Assembly: GCF_009017415.1 (NCBI RefSeq)
Contig: NC_092408.1
Coordinates: forward strand, 2,604,001-2,668,000
Source: Aspergillus flavus
Taxonomy: Eukaryota; Ascomycota; Eurotiomycetes; Eurotiales; Aspergillaceae
DNA length: 64,000 nt
Direction: 5' to 3'
Part shown: one piece after another, positions 1 to 11,719 of the stretch
Numbering within the stretch: the stretch's first letter is position 1
Layout of the letters: each line of letters starts with the position of its first letter
The notes under the pieces: generated by a model
What the model saw: only the letters and a program-made list of their open reading frames with translations
Database searches by the model: none
Told to the model about the DNA's origin: nothing
Translations under genes and position numbers: made by a program

Positions 1-851
1 CGCAATGATCTGAATAAGTTCATGGGGAGGTGCATCCGGAGAGGAGAAGTGATTGAAATCGATGCCGAGTACAAGCTTTCCAACAGCTTGGGATCCAAGT
101 TTAAGCATATATTGGTAGACGTTCCAAGCCTCGCCGTTCTCGTCAAAATGATCGAATACTTTGAAAGCATCTTCGACTGTCTGTTGCATTGTAGGGGCAT
201 AATGCCGAACAGCCTTAGGGCCCAATGCTGGGGGAAGGAACTTATGTGCCGCTCTCCACTCCGGAGTGTCAGTATCCCCTAGGAACACACCGGCTTGTTG
301 GTTCTTGATCGCATGGAGCGGGTGAGCTTCGTTAATCTTCTTGGTGAAGAAATCGGTTTCTGAGAAAATGATAGATGACAATTGTGGGTCGTTGGTTTGG
401 TAGACTGTACGTCCCATGTTCGTTGTCTTGATTATGGGTCCGTACTGTTCAAACAATCGTTGATGGTTTCCTAGGTGGTCGGGATAGATTTCGAAGAAAT
501 TGCCAACGATTGGAAGTCCTTTAGGGCCGGGAATTTCTCGCACGGATTTACCATCAATCGTAATGCTAATGGAATCCTCGTTTGCAAGGACCTCCGCGAC
601 ATCGGATAAGATTGCATCCTGGGACTGGAATCCGATTCCTGTAACGATTAGCTAAAGTCCAAATGAGTCCCAAAGACATTCTCAAGCCCACAGGCTTAAG
701 TATACTCGATAAACGTACCATTCGGTTCCACTATAGCAAAGTGTGCAGCAATGAGATGCCTGAGTCCATCGTAATCTAGTGTGGATTCCAGTTCGATTTC
801 TCTTGCGGTAGAGCTAGGCTCCCCCGAAAGGTAGAAGAGTCTGATAGGCAT
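1..851 (-). CDS. Cytochrome P450, N-terminal part (cut by window edge)
   Basis: Reading leftwards from ATG at 849-851, with one 80-nt intron at 639-718, the frame stays open to the window edge and gives 257 residues. The proline-rich hinge PGPKGLP lies at about residues 81-87, followed by the usual start of a P450 fold (GNFFEIYP, then LFEQYG). It resembles fungal fatty-acid-hydroxylase-like P450s. The heme-binding Cys region lies beyond the window, so I cannot say whether a reductase domain is fused. Unusually, there is no N-terminal membrane anchor. Instead about 80 residues with a beta-rich look precede the hinge. It is divergent from a cytochrome b5/b5 reductase fusion 736 bp away, a plausible electron donor (inference from context). 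The P450 call is firm; the substrate is unknown. Confidence 0.85.
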
Positions 852-1587
852 TTTGTCTAAATCTATGCAAATTTCTCACAGGGTCAATTGGTCGATAGGG
901 AAACAATCTCGACCTCCATTGCCAAGGGTCGAGCTGCTAATTTATAGTATCATGAATGGCCGAAATTAGGGTGAAAGGCTGTCTCAACGCGAATCCACAT
1001 TGTCCGATCCCACATTACCTTGGAATGATAAGGATCGGGTCATAGTACGAAGTAATGAAATGCATAGTTAGATTTGTGCTCCCTGCGACGTAAAAATGCC
1101 TCGATGCCTGCCTCGGCATGTTTCGATATCGCGGTCGGCATCGCAATCTCAGAGCCAAACCTAACCAGCGAGAGACACAGATCGTCGCCCTGGACCCACA
1201 GCTACCCATTGAAAGTATTGCATTTTAACATAAAGGGGAAAGTGGAAAGCTTTGCAATCGCAATGTCGGTCCCGACTTCCACGTATGTTACAGAATTAGG
1301 CCATGTCGTGCCGAATATCCTTCGGGCCGTTTTTAATTTATGTTCAATCTCGGGGGAGAAAATGCCGACTTCAGTGAGACGCTCCGACTGGATAATGTAT
1401 TTACAATATGACTGTGGATACTATATTTATGTTGACTTTTATGTCTCACGCTACTGGCTCAATTCCCTGGCGGTTCTAACGCAATAATAAACCACGAAGT
1501 CGCCTGTCCAGTCCAAATACCTAGTCTTTACTTCCCTTCTACCCTATAGCTAATTACCGTTGCCATACAACACAACGATCAATCGAA
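852..1587. promoter_or_regulatory. Shared divergent promoter of the P450 and cytochrome b5 reductase genes
   Basis: A gap of 736 bp separates the two start codons and holds no convincing gene. CCTCGG at 1111-1116 matches the core recognised by FarA/FarB fatty-acid regulators in Aspergillus. A single hexamer is weak evidence. The open frames here (for example 1074-1487) have no recognisable protein features. Confidence 0.45.
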
Positions 1588-3055
1588 ATGGTGGAGGCAA
1601 AAGCCGAAAGTCCTGCGGATGTTCAACTTCCTGAGTACACAGCCGCAGAGGTCGCTTCGCATAACCGCAAAGATGATATCTGGATCATTGTTCATAACAA
1701 AGGTAGGACTCCGACTATCAGATTAAACTCGACATAACTAAGACAGAATAGTTTTCGATATCACAAACTATCTCCAAGATCATCCTGGTGGCGCAGAGAT
1801 CCTCATAGAAACAGCGGGCACAGATGCCACGGAAGCGTTTGAAGACGTTGGCCATTCTGAGGACTCAGTAGAGATCATGGAGGAGTTTCTAATTGGCACT
1901 CTGAAAGGTGCTAGAGAATACGTCCCACCCAAGAAGGTCCAACTAGTTGCCCAGAAACCGGAGAGCCTGCCTCAATCATCTGGGAGCCGCCCGGTGGGAA
2001 CAATTGCTGGTGTGCTGGGAGCATTGGCATCCGTACTTTATGTCTATCAACGGGGTACTTTTGGTTCCCTAGTTCCAAGAAATCAGTTTAGCCAACTGAT
2101 CCCCCAGTACTTCAACGGACTCAGGATGCCTCGCGGTGGGTTCACCAATGGATTTCTTACGGCTGCAGCCATCTCTACGATAGTTGGCACAGCCGTGGCC
2201 CGTCAAGCAGCCAAATTTACCAAGATCGATTCGGGCTTTTTGCGCTACCCTCCACATATCAAAGCCCGAACGGTAATGAAAATTGACCCGCACTTGGCGA
2301 AAGGATTTCTGGATGCCAAAGAGTTCAAGAGTTTGCCTTTGGTTGAAAAGGATCAACTATCTCCTAATGTCTATCGATTCGTGTTCGCTTTGCCCAATTC
2401 TAAGGGCGTCATCGGGCTTCCTATTGGACAACACGTAGCTATCCGCGCAGTTGTCGATGGGGCGACGGTATCTCGATCATACACCCCGGTGTCAAACAAC
2501 TTAGACCTCGGTCGCTTGGAGCTAGTCATCAAGTGTTACCCTGAAGGTCTTCTCACTGGTCGGTACCTCGCCAACTTGAACGTGGGAGATGAAGTTGAGT
2601 TCCGGGGTCCCAAGGGAGCGATGCGTTACAGTAAGGGGCTCTGTACGAAGCTCGGCATGGTCGCTGGAGGAACAGGTATCACGCCTATGTATCAGCTCAT
2701 TCGTGCCATCTGTGAGGATGAGCGGGACACGACTGAGATCAGCCTGATCTACGCCAACCGGACGGAAGCAGACATCCTGTTGAGGGACGAACTAGAGACG
2801 TTTGCGCGCAAATACCCCAAGAACTTCAAGCTTTGGTATATGCTGGATAGTGCCCCAGATGGCTGGGCCTACGGAACTGGCTTTGTGAACCAAGAAGTCC
2901 TTAGCCAACAATTACCGGGTCCGTCTGAGGATACTAAAGTCCTCCTGTGTGGGCCTCCCGGTATGGTCAACGTCACCAAGAAGACGTTGGCGGCCATGGG
3001 ATTCCAAAAGGCGGGAGCGGTGTCGAAGATGAGCGACCAGGTTTTCTGTTTCTAA
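1588..3055 (+). CDS. Cytochrome b5 / NADH-cytochrome b5 reductase fusion protein
   Basis: Start ATG at 1588; one 49-nt intron (1703-1751) joins the phases as GTT TTC. The 472-residue product begins with a cytochrome b5 domain with heme ligands His49 (HPGG motif) and His73 (GHSED). A hydrophobic segment follows at about residues 120-137, then a ferredoxin-reductase-type module with the FAD motif RSYTPVS, the NAD motif GGTGITPMYQ, CGPPGM near the end and a terminal aromatic residue. It should pass electrons from NAD(P)H through FAD to heme b5, either to its own domain or to partners such as P450s or desaturases, at an ER or outer mitochondrial membrane (family knowledge). Its placement next to a P450 suggests a dedicated redox pair. 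The longer start, rather than an internal Met at 1877, is supported by the complete b5 domain. Confidence 0.92.
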
Positions 3056-5065
3056 TTATCATCTCTACTTTTGACTTCTTGTTTACTTCCCCTCTCTCTA
3101 GACGTGGGTTTCTATGGGCGGCTTCGATGTATATAGACAGTAATATCCATCAATATATTGCTTGAGAGGACTCTGTCTTTCTCTGCGCGACATCCGGGCG
3201 TCAACGAAAAAGGAAATGGTAGCCCGAAACCTTGAACCTCGTCTTGTGGCTTAGATATGCGATACCCACCAAAAGGGCTTTTCAAGTTCTCAAGACCGGC
3301 GTATCATTGCCCCTGGTTTCTGTCAGCCCATGTTGTGGTGGAGACCTCGTAGTGAAAAACTTGACAGCAAATGACAATGAAATGTGGACGCGTTGAGCCT
3401 TTACTTGAATAGGGTTAGTGACGGCACGGGATGAACGGTTTAGTAAGTTTAGTTGGCTGTCAATGCCCTACGTTGAGAGCAAACTGAATCATATCGACCC
3501 CTGGGAGGTCTATTATCTGACTGAAACTCTGATACAAGTAGGTAGTTACTATGTGCCTTTGCAAGCATATATAGTACAAACGTTTCAAATTCAAGTAACT
3601 CCAGTTAGTACCTTGTTTACGCAGTTCCTGGGCGTTTTCAATCAACCACCCTACTCCTAAGTACTAGAACAGCAGAGTTTCTATTTTCTAGCCTCTACCA
3701 ATTACCTGGAAATTACAGGAGAAGGTACGACAAAAGGCCGAAAACAGACTAGAAAATTTGAATCAGGATTAGCGGTCGCTGGTTTCATGATGGGTGGAAA
3801 ATACAATCCCAACCAAGTATAACTTCATCCACAGTACTATTGACAGCTTCGGTGTGTATCCGAGCGATGATTTTTGCCTCGGCTTGTCCCAATTTACGTG
3901 CACAATTTTATACTCCTCTGTCGAAAGGGGTTGAGAAGCTGGAACTTGACGTTGTTGGGCGCTAGAAAAAGTCCACCAACAAAACAGCCGAGGTACCTTT
4001 TCCTACTTTGGTTAGGCTGGTCGGCCATTCTATCCGTTGCTTTGATGGCATTTATGAAACATCCTGACTGTGTGGTGATAAATGTTCATCCACATTTTTG
4101 CACAGCGACACTGAAATTCATAATTGTGTATATTGAACTAAGGGGATAAGGGGGAAAGATAAAACCAAAACAACTAGTCAAAGGAAAAGGAAAATCAATG
4201 TGGGGCTGTATCGTGTTGTTATCTCTATGGCTACCATGATGTATCTGTTCAATCCATTCTGATAATATTGGAACAAGAAAAAGCAGAAACATGTACGGCA
4301 TAACATTACCGTGGCTCCTCTCAAGCACATTCTATGGATTTCCCCTTCCCAAAGGTTCATTTCTTCCGATAATACGCAGCCCAGTAGTTGGGATATTTAC
4401 ATCTCCTCGGCGATAGTTGGATATATATCAGCGGCTAGCAAGGAATATCTTACGATGTTACTTAACGTAGCCATTAGATGGAGCGATATATATTGTCGAA
4501 TTGAATGTTTATATTAACAAGCCCTGCATTAAGAAGATCCCAAAGGATTGCACTCATATCAGGAGTTCTATCGATCTGCGTTTCCTGGCCACAAAAAAAA
4601 GTAGTAGAAAGACTGGATGAAGAAGACTAGCTCTACATTTCCTGGATCCCCTTCATGCAAGTGCCTGATGGTCTCATTGTCGCATGGCTTATTTCTCTGG
4701 TGACCTATAGCTACTAACCTAACAAACTCCTTATAAATTATATATCACATCTTCCCTTAAAAGACCTGCATTACGTACTTCGATATCGAATGTCCACCTG
4801 AAACTCATAACTCCCCTAGAAATATGATTATATACCGCCTCATGAATTTGACCAAGTCTGGTGTGAGATCTTACAAGCTCACGCTTCAGATGAGAGTATC
4901 TCTTCAATTTCTCCTACCTAATCACGAGGGGAAATTGACCATAACTCGGTAAATCGAATCTCCTATCTATTCAACCAGACCAACATATATTAATCTTATA
5001 TATATTACAGTGCTATAATCTCTTTCATAATGGCAGGAGCCCCAATCAGGGTAATTCTTTAAAAT
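3056..5065. other. Gene-free stretch
   Basis: About 2 kb of AT-rich sequence with only short open frames (for example 3418-3660, 3874-4149 and 4086-4328 on the reverse strand). None shows domain-like composition, paired introns or similarity I recognise. Confidence 0.5.
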
Positions 5066-5673
5066 ATGAGCTACCCGCTGAGATTTTACTGGGAACTAGG
5101 CCTGGGGCCAGTGCACAGCGACAACCTACTCATGTACCCTAGTACGGATAATCCACCCTCCTTCCCCAGCTCGAAGAACCCGATCTTCTATCCAGGACTA
5201 CACGCCAACTCACAGAGCTCGATATCAATGGACACCCTTGCGAACATCCCACGGCTATTCCTCTCCATAATCTCATCGATCGATGGGGAAGTGTACGGGA
5301 TATAACTAGCACATGTGGTTTCTCAGTTGTCGCAATGGCCATCCTTCTACCTCTTGGAGGCTTAATGCTGTGCACGGCGGTGGTATTAGGGCTGAAGCCA
5401 CTCAAAACCACTATACCTCTAGCCAAGATCTACAGTGCGGCTATTAGTGCGGCGTGTCATCCGGAGAATGATATGGACGCGGCAATAAAGCCGGTTATGT
5501 GGGGTGAGGTATCTGGAAAGTGCAACGATCCGATGAGAGAAGAGCCAGGCAACAGTAAGGATGAGCGCAGCTCTTGTCGATCAGAAGCTGCACTGTTCCA
5601 TTGCAATTTCACCTCCTTGGGTGTGATTTCTCCCAGTCCGGATAGATCCCTTGGAGTTGAACTGTTGTCCTAG
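5066..5673 (+). pseudogene. Relic of a DUF6536-type fungal multi-pass membrane protein gene
   Basis: Two pieces in different frames line up with the C-terminal half of the DUF6536 family as I remember it. Piece one (5066-5305) has a YWELGLG segment and LANIPRLFLSI, matching the family's LANxPQLLLS membrane segment, then runs into a stop. Piece two (from about 5314 to 5673) begins TCGFSVVAMAI, then has a membrane segment, AISAACHP, KPVMWGEV, HCNFTS and a final stop. The part normally linking them, roughly a hundred residues with several membrane segments, is missing, and the frame changes. The N-terminal half was not found upstream. This is a degraded fragment, not a working gene. Confidence 0.65.
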
Positions 5674-5968
5674 TCAAACCGTGCTGCATTCTGAAAGAAG
5701 CAAAATAGGTATACTGGCCCTAATAATAAACTGGCTGAGGCAATGCCGCCTCTGCTACCATACTCTGTTCAAATTGGTAGATTCAGCAGAGCCATAGGGG
5801 TGTTTCGCCCATATACTATGGCAGGAAAGGCCTGCTCTCAAATGCATGCTGGGAATTGCTTGGTTGTATAGGTCTAAAAATCTCAGCATGATTATACGAT
5901 ATAATTGTTATCTATAACCCAAATTCTGTATATGTAGATGCCCATTTTTCGCAGTAGCTTCCTATCTC

Positions 5969-8900
5969 TCAAACGCCAACATCATCATCCCTTCTTCTCC
6001 GGAAAGTCTTTAGCTTCAAAAGTATGAACGACCAAACAACCCCCAGCCCATCAAAGACCCACTCAACAGGCTCATCCGGTACGAGTCTAATAACGAATCC
6101 GACCAAGATGGATAGAGCCCCCAAAACAAGCGAGTATGCCCACTGGGTACCGGTAAGTCTGACAACTGAGAAGACACGGCCTCCCACAAAAATAATTAGG
6201 ATTTGGCAGCCCATCATTAGGAGAGTGACACATATGAATAGCCAGTTTCGGGATAAGCCCTCGAGAAGGTTGATGCTGTTTTCGAGTTGGCGGTTGCTGT
6301 GGGTGATTAGTTTGGAACCAGTATTCGTTGCAGTAGGGCTTTAAAGTACATCTGGGGGCGGGGTGGTATTGAATGGGGTTGGCCATGGAACATTTGCTAA
6401 CGTATGCGCTAATCATGGAGCAAGGTGAAACGTACTTATACATATTAAAGATCTGCATCCAAACGTATGTGTTAAATACCGCTGTCTGGAGTCCATCCTT
6501 GTCGTCAGGTGTATAGGAAAAGATACTGCTTCCAGCGAAGTGAAGGACAAGAGTCACCGCTAGTTGATAGATTGATTGCCCTATGATCATCTTCCACATT
6601 GGGATTGTGATTAAAGGAGACGATCTCGGTTCCGGCTTCCGGTCCAATACTTTGCGCGACGGAGGGTCGGTTGCCAGTGCCAGTGCTGCTAACGTGTCTT
6701 GGAACAGATTTACCCACATGAGCTGTACAGCAGTAAGAACTGACTGCTCATTGGAACTGGCGACGGATGAGACGAACGCGAGCCCGACAGAGGTTAATGT
6801 GATGGTTATTTGGAACTGCGAGCATAAAATGGTTAGCATCCCAGTTGCGCATAATGGAGAGATTGTGTTTCCGATTTTACCTGCAGAAATTTCTTGACGG
6901 CATCTGAGACAGCTCGACCCCACATGATTGCTCTCACAATCGAGCTGAAGTTGTCATCCATGAGGACAATTGACGAGGCTTCGCGCGCGACTTCAGTTCC
7001 AGAGATGCCCATGGAAAATCCAACATCAGCTGCAGTCAGAGCAGGGGCATCATTTGTTCCATCGCCAGTGACAGCAACAGTGCTTCCCATTTCTTTCAAT
7101 CTACGAACCAATGTTCTTTTGTCTTCTGGGCTAGATCTCGCTAGAACTCTGAGACGTGGAATGACCTCTAGCTGTTGTGAGTCGCCAAGCTGACGAAACT
7201 CTCGGCCTTCCATAGCAAGATCATTTGGGTTTGTGATAATACCACATTCTTCGGCAATGGCTTTAGCTGTCAATAGGTTATCACCTGTCACGATACGAAC
7301 GGTCACACCAGCTTTATGGCAAGACTGCACGGCGTCTCGAGCACCGTTTCGGAGTGGGTCTCGGATACCCATGATGCTGAGGAAAGTAAGATTCAGGAGA
7401 ATATTTTCTATCCTTATTTCTTCCACCTGATCATCCAGTTGACCAAAGGGAGGCCATACGTCAAAGTCACGAAACAACACGATAATTGTTCTCAAAGACC
7501 GGCCGGCATAGTCAGCGATTATCTGGCGTAGGCCCTGGGCCATGTCTGCGTTGATCGGTCTTGCGGAGAGCCCCTTGCTTGGGTCCTCGACTGCTTCGGT
7601 GCACTTGTCGAGAAGCACCTCCGGAGCCCCTTTCACATACGCACGATACCTGCCGTTTTCCAGTTGAGCAACTGTGACCATACATTGACGAGCATTTTCG
7701 AAAGGGAAAACTTCGACAACCTTCACATTTGAGCGCTCAACATCAAGTTGGCTCATTCCTAGATGATCTCGAGCGAATGCTAAGAGGGCAGCTTCTGTTT
7801 TAGACCCCACATATGACTTGATACCTGCTTCGATACTTTCAAATGCGGTTGAGTTGAGTGAAATGGATTGCCTTAGAAGTGACCTTGTGTCAGGCGCAAG
7901 ACACCGAGTGTAGTCGACGGCAGTTGGGCTGGCGCACGGATCAGTAGCATCGTTGTCCGCCTGTTGTGGATCAATGAACTTGCCAGTAGTACCAATCATC
8001 CCAGCGACGACCGTCATCTTGTTCTGGGTCAAAGTCCCGGTCTTGTCCGAGCATATGTCTGTTGCATTTCCCATGGTTTCGCAGGCCCTCAACATGCGGA
8101 CTAAGTTATGATCTTTGAGCATCCTGGTAGTCGCAAAAGCCAGTGCAAGGGTCACTGTCAGTGGAAGGCCCTCTGGGACTGCGATCACCACGACAGTCAG
8201 TGAAATGATAAAAAGATCCAGAAACTGCTGTCCCTTTTCTGTGGGTGTTAGACTACTGTGAGGAAGGCTGGTGAGGAATTTGATAAAGAGAATGATAAAT
8301 AGCACAAGGGCTGCAAGCCCACCAAAATTGGCGATGTACTTCGCCAATACATTGAGCCGTGTTTGCAAGGGTGTAAAACCAGGGTCGTCATTTAGTGTGA
8401 GAAGAATCTTGCCATAACTGGAATTGGTGCCAGTCGCTATCACCAAGTACGACCCGACCCCTTCAGCTACGCTTGACCCGGATATCATGAAGGGGTCTAA
8501 GCTTTGAGTATCACTGTTCCTTCGAATCGCATCGATAACTTCATCTCCAGAGTGTTTACGTAGGAGATCAGATTCGCCGGTAGTGGACGCCTCATCACAT
8601 CTGATATGGTATCCCTGGATTAGAACCCCATCCGCTGGGATTACATCCCCAGGCTCCACATGCACAATATCTCCCACAACTAGGTCAGAGATCGGAATTT
8701 CACGAGCGTGACCGGACCGAACGACCGTCACGTTGCGATCTATCTTCTTCTTGTTCAATTTTTGAAACTTGATTTGCTTCTGAAAATCATTGGCGGCGCC
8801 GACAAGAACGATGACAATGATGGCGACGAGGATCGAGACCCCTTCCACCCATTCAACAGGCGGGTTGCGGGCTGAGTGCTCGGTCGCGAGTGCCTGGTAT

Positions 8901-9304
8901 AAACCGAGCGCCAAAGAGACAATTGCCGCCCCAGTTAAAAAGAACAGAACATGGTCATTATATGCCATCCACATGAGCTGGAAAATGCTCGGCTGTTTCT
9001 TCACTGGGAGGTGATTATTCCCGAAGGCCTTTGTCCTGTCCGTGTACCGGTCATTCTGTTGCCCTGTCGCAATTTCCGTTGTCTCAGCAGAGTCTGCAAT
9101 GGTTGATTCATCGATACTTAGTCCACTATTTCGGTCAGTTCGCAGCCCTTTCTCCAACCCGGCAAGACCGCCTAACGCGTGGAAGATTTCTAGACTTCTA
9201 GACTCGATCAGTTCACTGAGTGTCTCTGCCGTGATATCGAAGGTGTTTCTGGGGCGGTCGAAGATGGGAGTGTCGCCTGTATTGGCATCTGGTTTGTCAT
9301 TCAA
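5969..9304 (-). CDS. P-type Ca2+-transporting ATPase, PMC1/PMCA type
   Basis: Three exons (9304-6881, 6815-6436, 6296-5969) with introns of 65 and 139 nt encode 1043 residues. P-type landmarks are all present: TGES at 242-245 (dephosphorylation), PEGL at 377-380 in the ion-binding membrane helix, phosphorylated Asp420 in DKTGTLT, KGAPE near 558 (nucleotide binding) and TGDGTNDAP at 746-754. The exon 1/2 junction restores KKFLQ-FQITI at membrane segment M5. There is no long C-terminal calmodulin-binding tail; the protein ends in a basic stretch after the last membrane helix, as in fungal vacuolar PMC1 pumps. It should move Ca2+ from cytosol into vacuole or out of the cell at the cost of ATP. 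Three CAX-type exchangers follow within 6 kb, so this looks like a calcium-homeostasis block. Confidence 0.95.
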
Positions 9305-9881
9305 GTGTTTCTGATTCCGTTAATGCTAATCCACTAATCCGCGCTCGGCGGGAAAAACATTGCGCGTACCATGATGATTGACTGCGTGGAATGCCAGCGC
9401 GGATACCGAAACTGTTATCGGTATGGTAGCAGCAATCATCCCTGAACTTATCGCGAGGGGTTGTCGAGACCTAGACTGGAGAGACCATGGTCGGTTAGGA
9501 AAACATTATGGTAAATTTTCTGATGAGATTCAGGGTTGTTCAAGGACAGAGAAGAAGAAAAAGCTAGAACAAGGAGAGTATAAGTTGAGGAGCAAAAGAC
9601 AAGCGTCCATTGTGACTGTGGAATTGAAGGTTGTCTTCTAAATGGGGAAGGCAGCCAAGGGATTTCCTGTGACTCCACTTCATCTAATTTACCTTTTACA
9701 CGTATTTTATTCTAGTATTTAATTTTACCCCCCACTTGAATACGGGCCTGATAAGGCTGAGGAGTGAACCAAGGGTCTATTGTTTACTGGCTGTATACAT
9801 CCATCTATATATCAAGTCAACGCAATGTGAAGATCAATGATGATTCCGTTATATATTTTCGGTATAATCCCATCACACCAT
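9305..9881. other. Gap between the CAX exchanger and Ca2+-ATPase genes
   Basis: 577 bp upstream of the ATPase start and downstream of the first exchanger. It should contain the ATPase promoter. I see no gene and no clear TATA box close to the start. Confidence 0.45.
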
Positions 9882-11254
9882 TCAGGCTATTGCAAGATGA
9901 TCGGTAACATCCGGATGTACGTAAAATGCGATCGCGATGATCAAATACCTGGGCACCGACGGTCGGGGATTAGACAGACGATCGTCCCTAAAAGGATCAA
10001 AGAGGAAAATTACTTACGTCCCGATCAGTAATAACCCTTCAAAGTAATTCGACTTCCCCTCGCGAGTCAAACTGTTCATCACCACCACAGCAAGGGAGAA
10101 GCAAGCGGTTTGGAAAGTATTAAACCGCAGAGACATCGGCTGCCCGAGAGCCCAACCACAGAGCACCAAGAAGGGAGTTACAAAGAGCGCGATCTGAAGT
10201 GTGCTTCCAACAATGACCCCAATGGCCAGATCCAGCTTGCCGCCCATTGCGGCATTCACCGTGATGGCAAATTCGCCCGCATTACCGACAATGGGGACGA
10301 CAATCATCCCCAGGAAAGCCCGACTGACTCCGTATACCTCCACAAACCCGTCCACGCCCTCCACCAAGTAATCGGAACAGACGGTAACTCCAAGTGTTGC
10401 AAAGATCAGAATGATGCTAGCGGGGAGGGGCTCTAATTCGCGCTTTTCGTCCGATTCCTCTTCGGTGCTAGCGAAAAGATGAGCGTGGCTTTTCAGTTGG
10501 AAATAAAGATAGACCAAGTAAAAAACGAGAAGGAAAATCGAAGTGATATGGGATAGGGTGAGGATGTAATCGTCTCCGTCGGGCAGCTCGCAGAGAGTAG
10601 TCGAGTATAAAGCGGAAGGGATGATGAGGGAGGTCGAGGCGACGATCATCAGAGACGACATGATTTGAGTGACATCGACGTTGAAGGATAGCGTCTCCTT
10701 TCCATATCCTCCACCTAGAAAGCAACATCCTAAAACCTTAAGAGAATGAGAGTAAGCGGTTTAAGTAAAACCTCAGTCCAAAACCATGTCTCTTACCAGA
10801 AGAGTTCCGGACAGAATACTGCCAACCATACTCGATTGAACGATGTTGATCTCCCCTTGAGTTACGGCAGTAATTCCCACCTGGATAATTAACCGGTGTG
10901 GTTAGCGACCGTGACTAAACGTCGAGTAACGGGAACGAAAGTTGGGCTCACGATCATCTCGACAGCATTTCCGAAGGTCGCATTGATCAATCCCCCCACG
11001 GTCTGTCCCACACTTTTGGACAACTCTTCAGTTGCAAAGGAAAGCAAAGAAGCCAGGGGAAAGATAGCTAAGAAATTCAACATGAACACAGCTGATGGAT
11101 CCCATCCTCGAGCACCGGACCAAATACCCAGGAAGACAAACACCAGCAACACATTTGCATAGCTCGAGAAAAGAGTAACCTGGATGGCATGCCAGGCACT
11201 TTTCTGGACAGCACCAGCCATGATGAGGACGTGGTTGAGGAGGGGAAGGTTCAC
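9882..11254 (-). CDS. CAX-type Ca2+/H+ exchanger (copy 1)
   Basis: Four exons (11254-10952, 10880-10797, 10736-10018, 9948-9882) give 390 residues. Introns are 71, 60 and 69 nt with matching phases; the last small exon completes the C-terminal helix (YLIIAIAFYVHPD). The first alpha repeat reads FGNAVEM and the second VGNAGEFA, so both conserved acidic residues are kept, although the His usual after the second Glu is replaced by Phe. About eleven hydrophobic segments with a short acidic linker (EEESDEKRELE) fit a vacuolar Vcx1-like cation/proton exchanger. The N-terminus is short; Met at 11221 is an alternative start. It is transcribed in the same direction as the Ca2+-ATPase and divergently from copy 2. 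Confidence 0.88.
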
Positions 11255-11719
11255 AAGATGGGGATGAAATTAATTGACATTCAGTTAATAGAAAGACATC
11301 CATATCGGACGCCATTCCTCCCCCTCAAAGAAACAATACTGTGTTCCATACCTTACCTGGTACGTTCTTGTCAATACCGTATATTATCCGTGCGGGGAAT
11401 CTTGATTGGTAGAAATGTGGATGCCTAGCGATGAAGCTTCCCGCTCAGGCCCTGATCGGTGGGGACGGGACGGACAAGGCAACCAGTGAGGAAGATGACA
11501 CTCTGGCCCTGTAGGGCTGAACGGCCCGTAAGGTTTCCAAACAGGAACCGTACCATTGTTTCTACTGAGGCTCACCGTATTTCTTGTTTCCCTCTTGCTG
11601 ACATCCGTGTGTGCGTTATGTCCTAATGACCACCACCACAGTCGTTCACGAGATTAAAAAAAAAAAGGAACGCTCGCAGTTTATTTAAGGTTCCTTTTAC
11701 TGTCAGCGAAGACGACAAC
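11255..11719. promoter_or_regulatory. Divergent promoter between CAX copies 1 and 2
   Basis: 465 bp between two start codons. GAGGCTCA at 11567-11574 fits the yeast calcineurin/Crz1 element GNGGCKCA. One match of this degeneracy is expected about once per 4 kb counting both strands, so it is suggestive only. Confidence 0.35.

Noticed and set aside
1074..1487. Open frame of 137 codons between the P450 and b5 reductase
   Set aside because: No domain, no intron logic, and it occupies the divergent promoter. Probably chance.
10110..10436. Forward frame opposite CAX copy 1
   Set aside because: Antisense shadow of a well-supported membrane-protein exon.
11384..11575. Possible extra first exon of CAX copy 1
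   Set aside because: The reverse frame here is Pro/Ser-rich with no splice donor joining it to the exchanger, and the exchanger already has a usable start.
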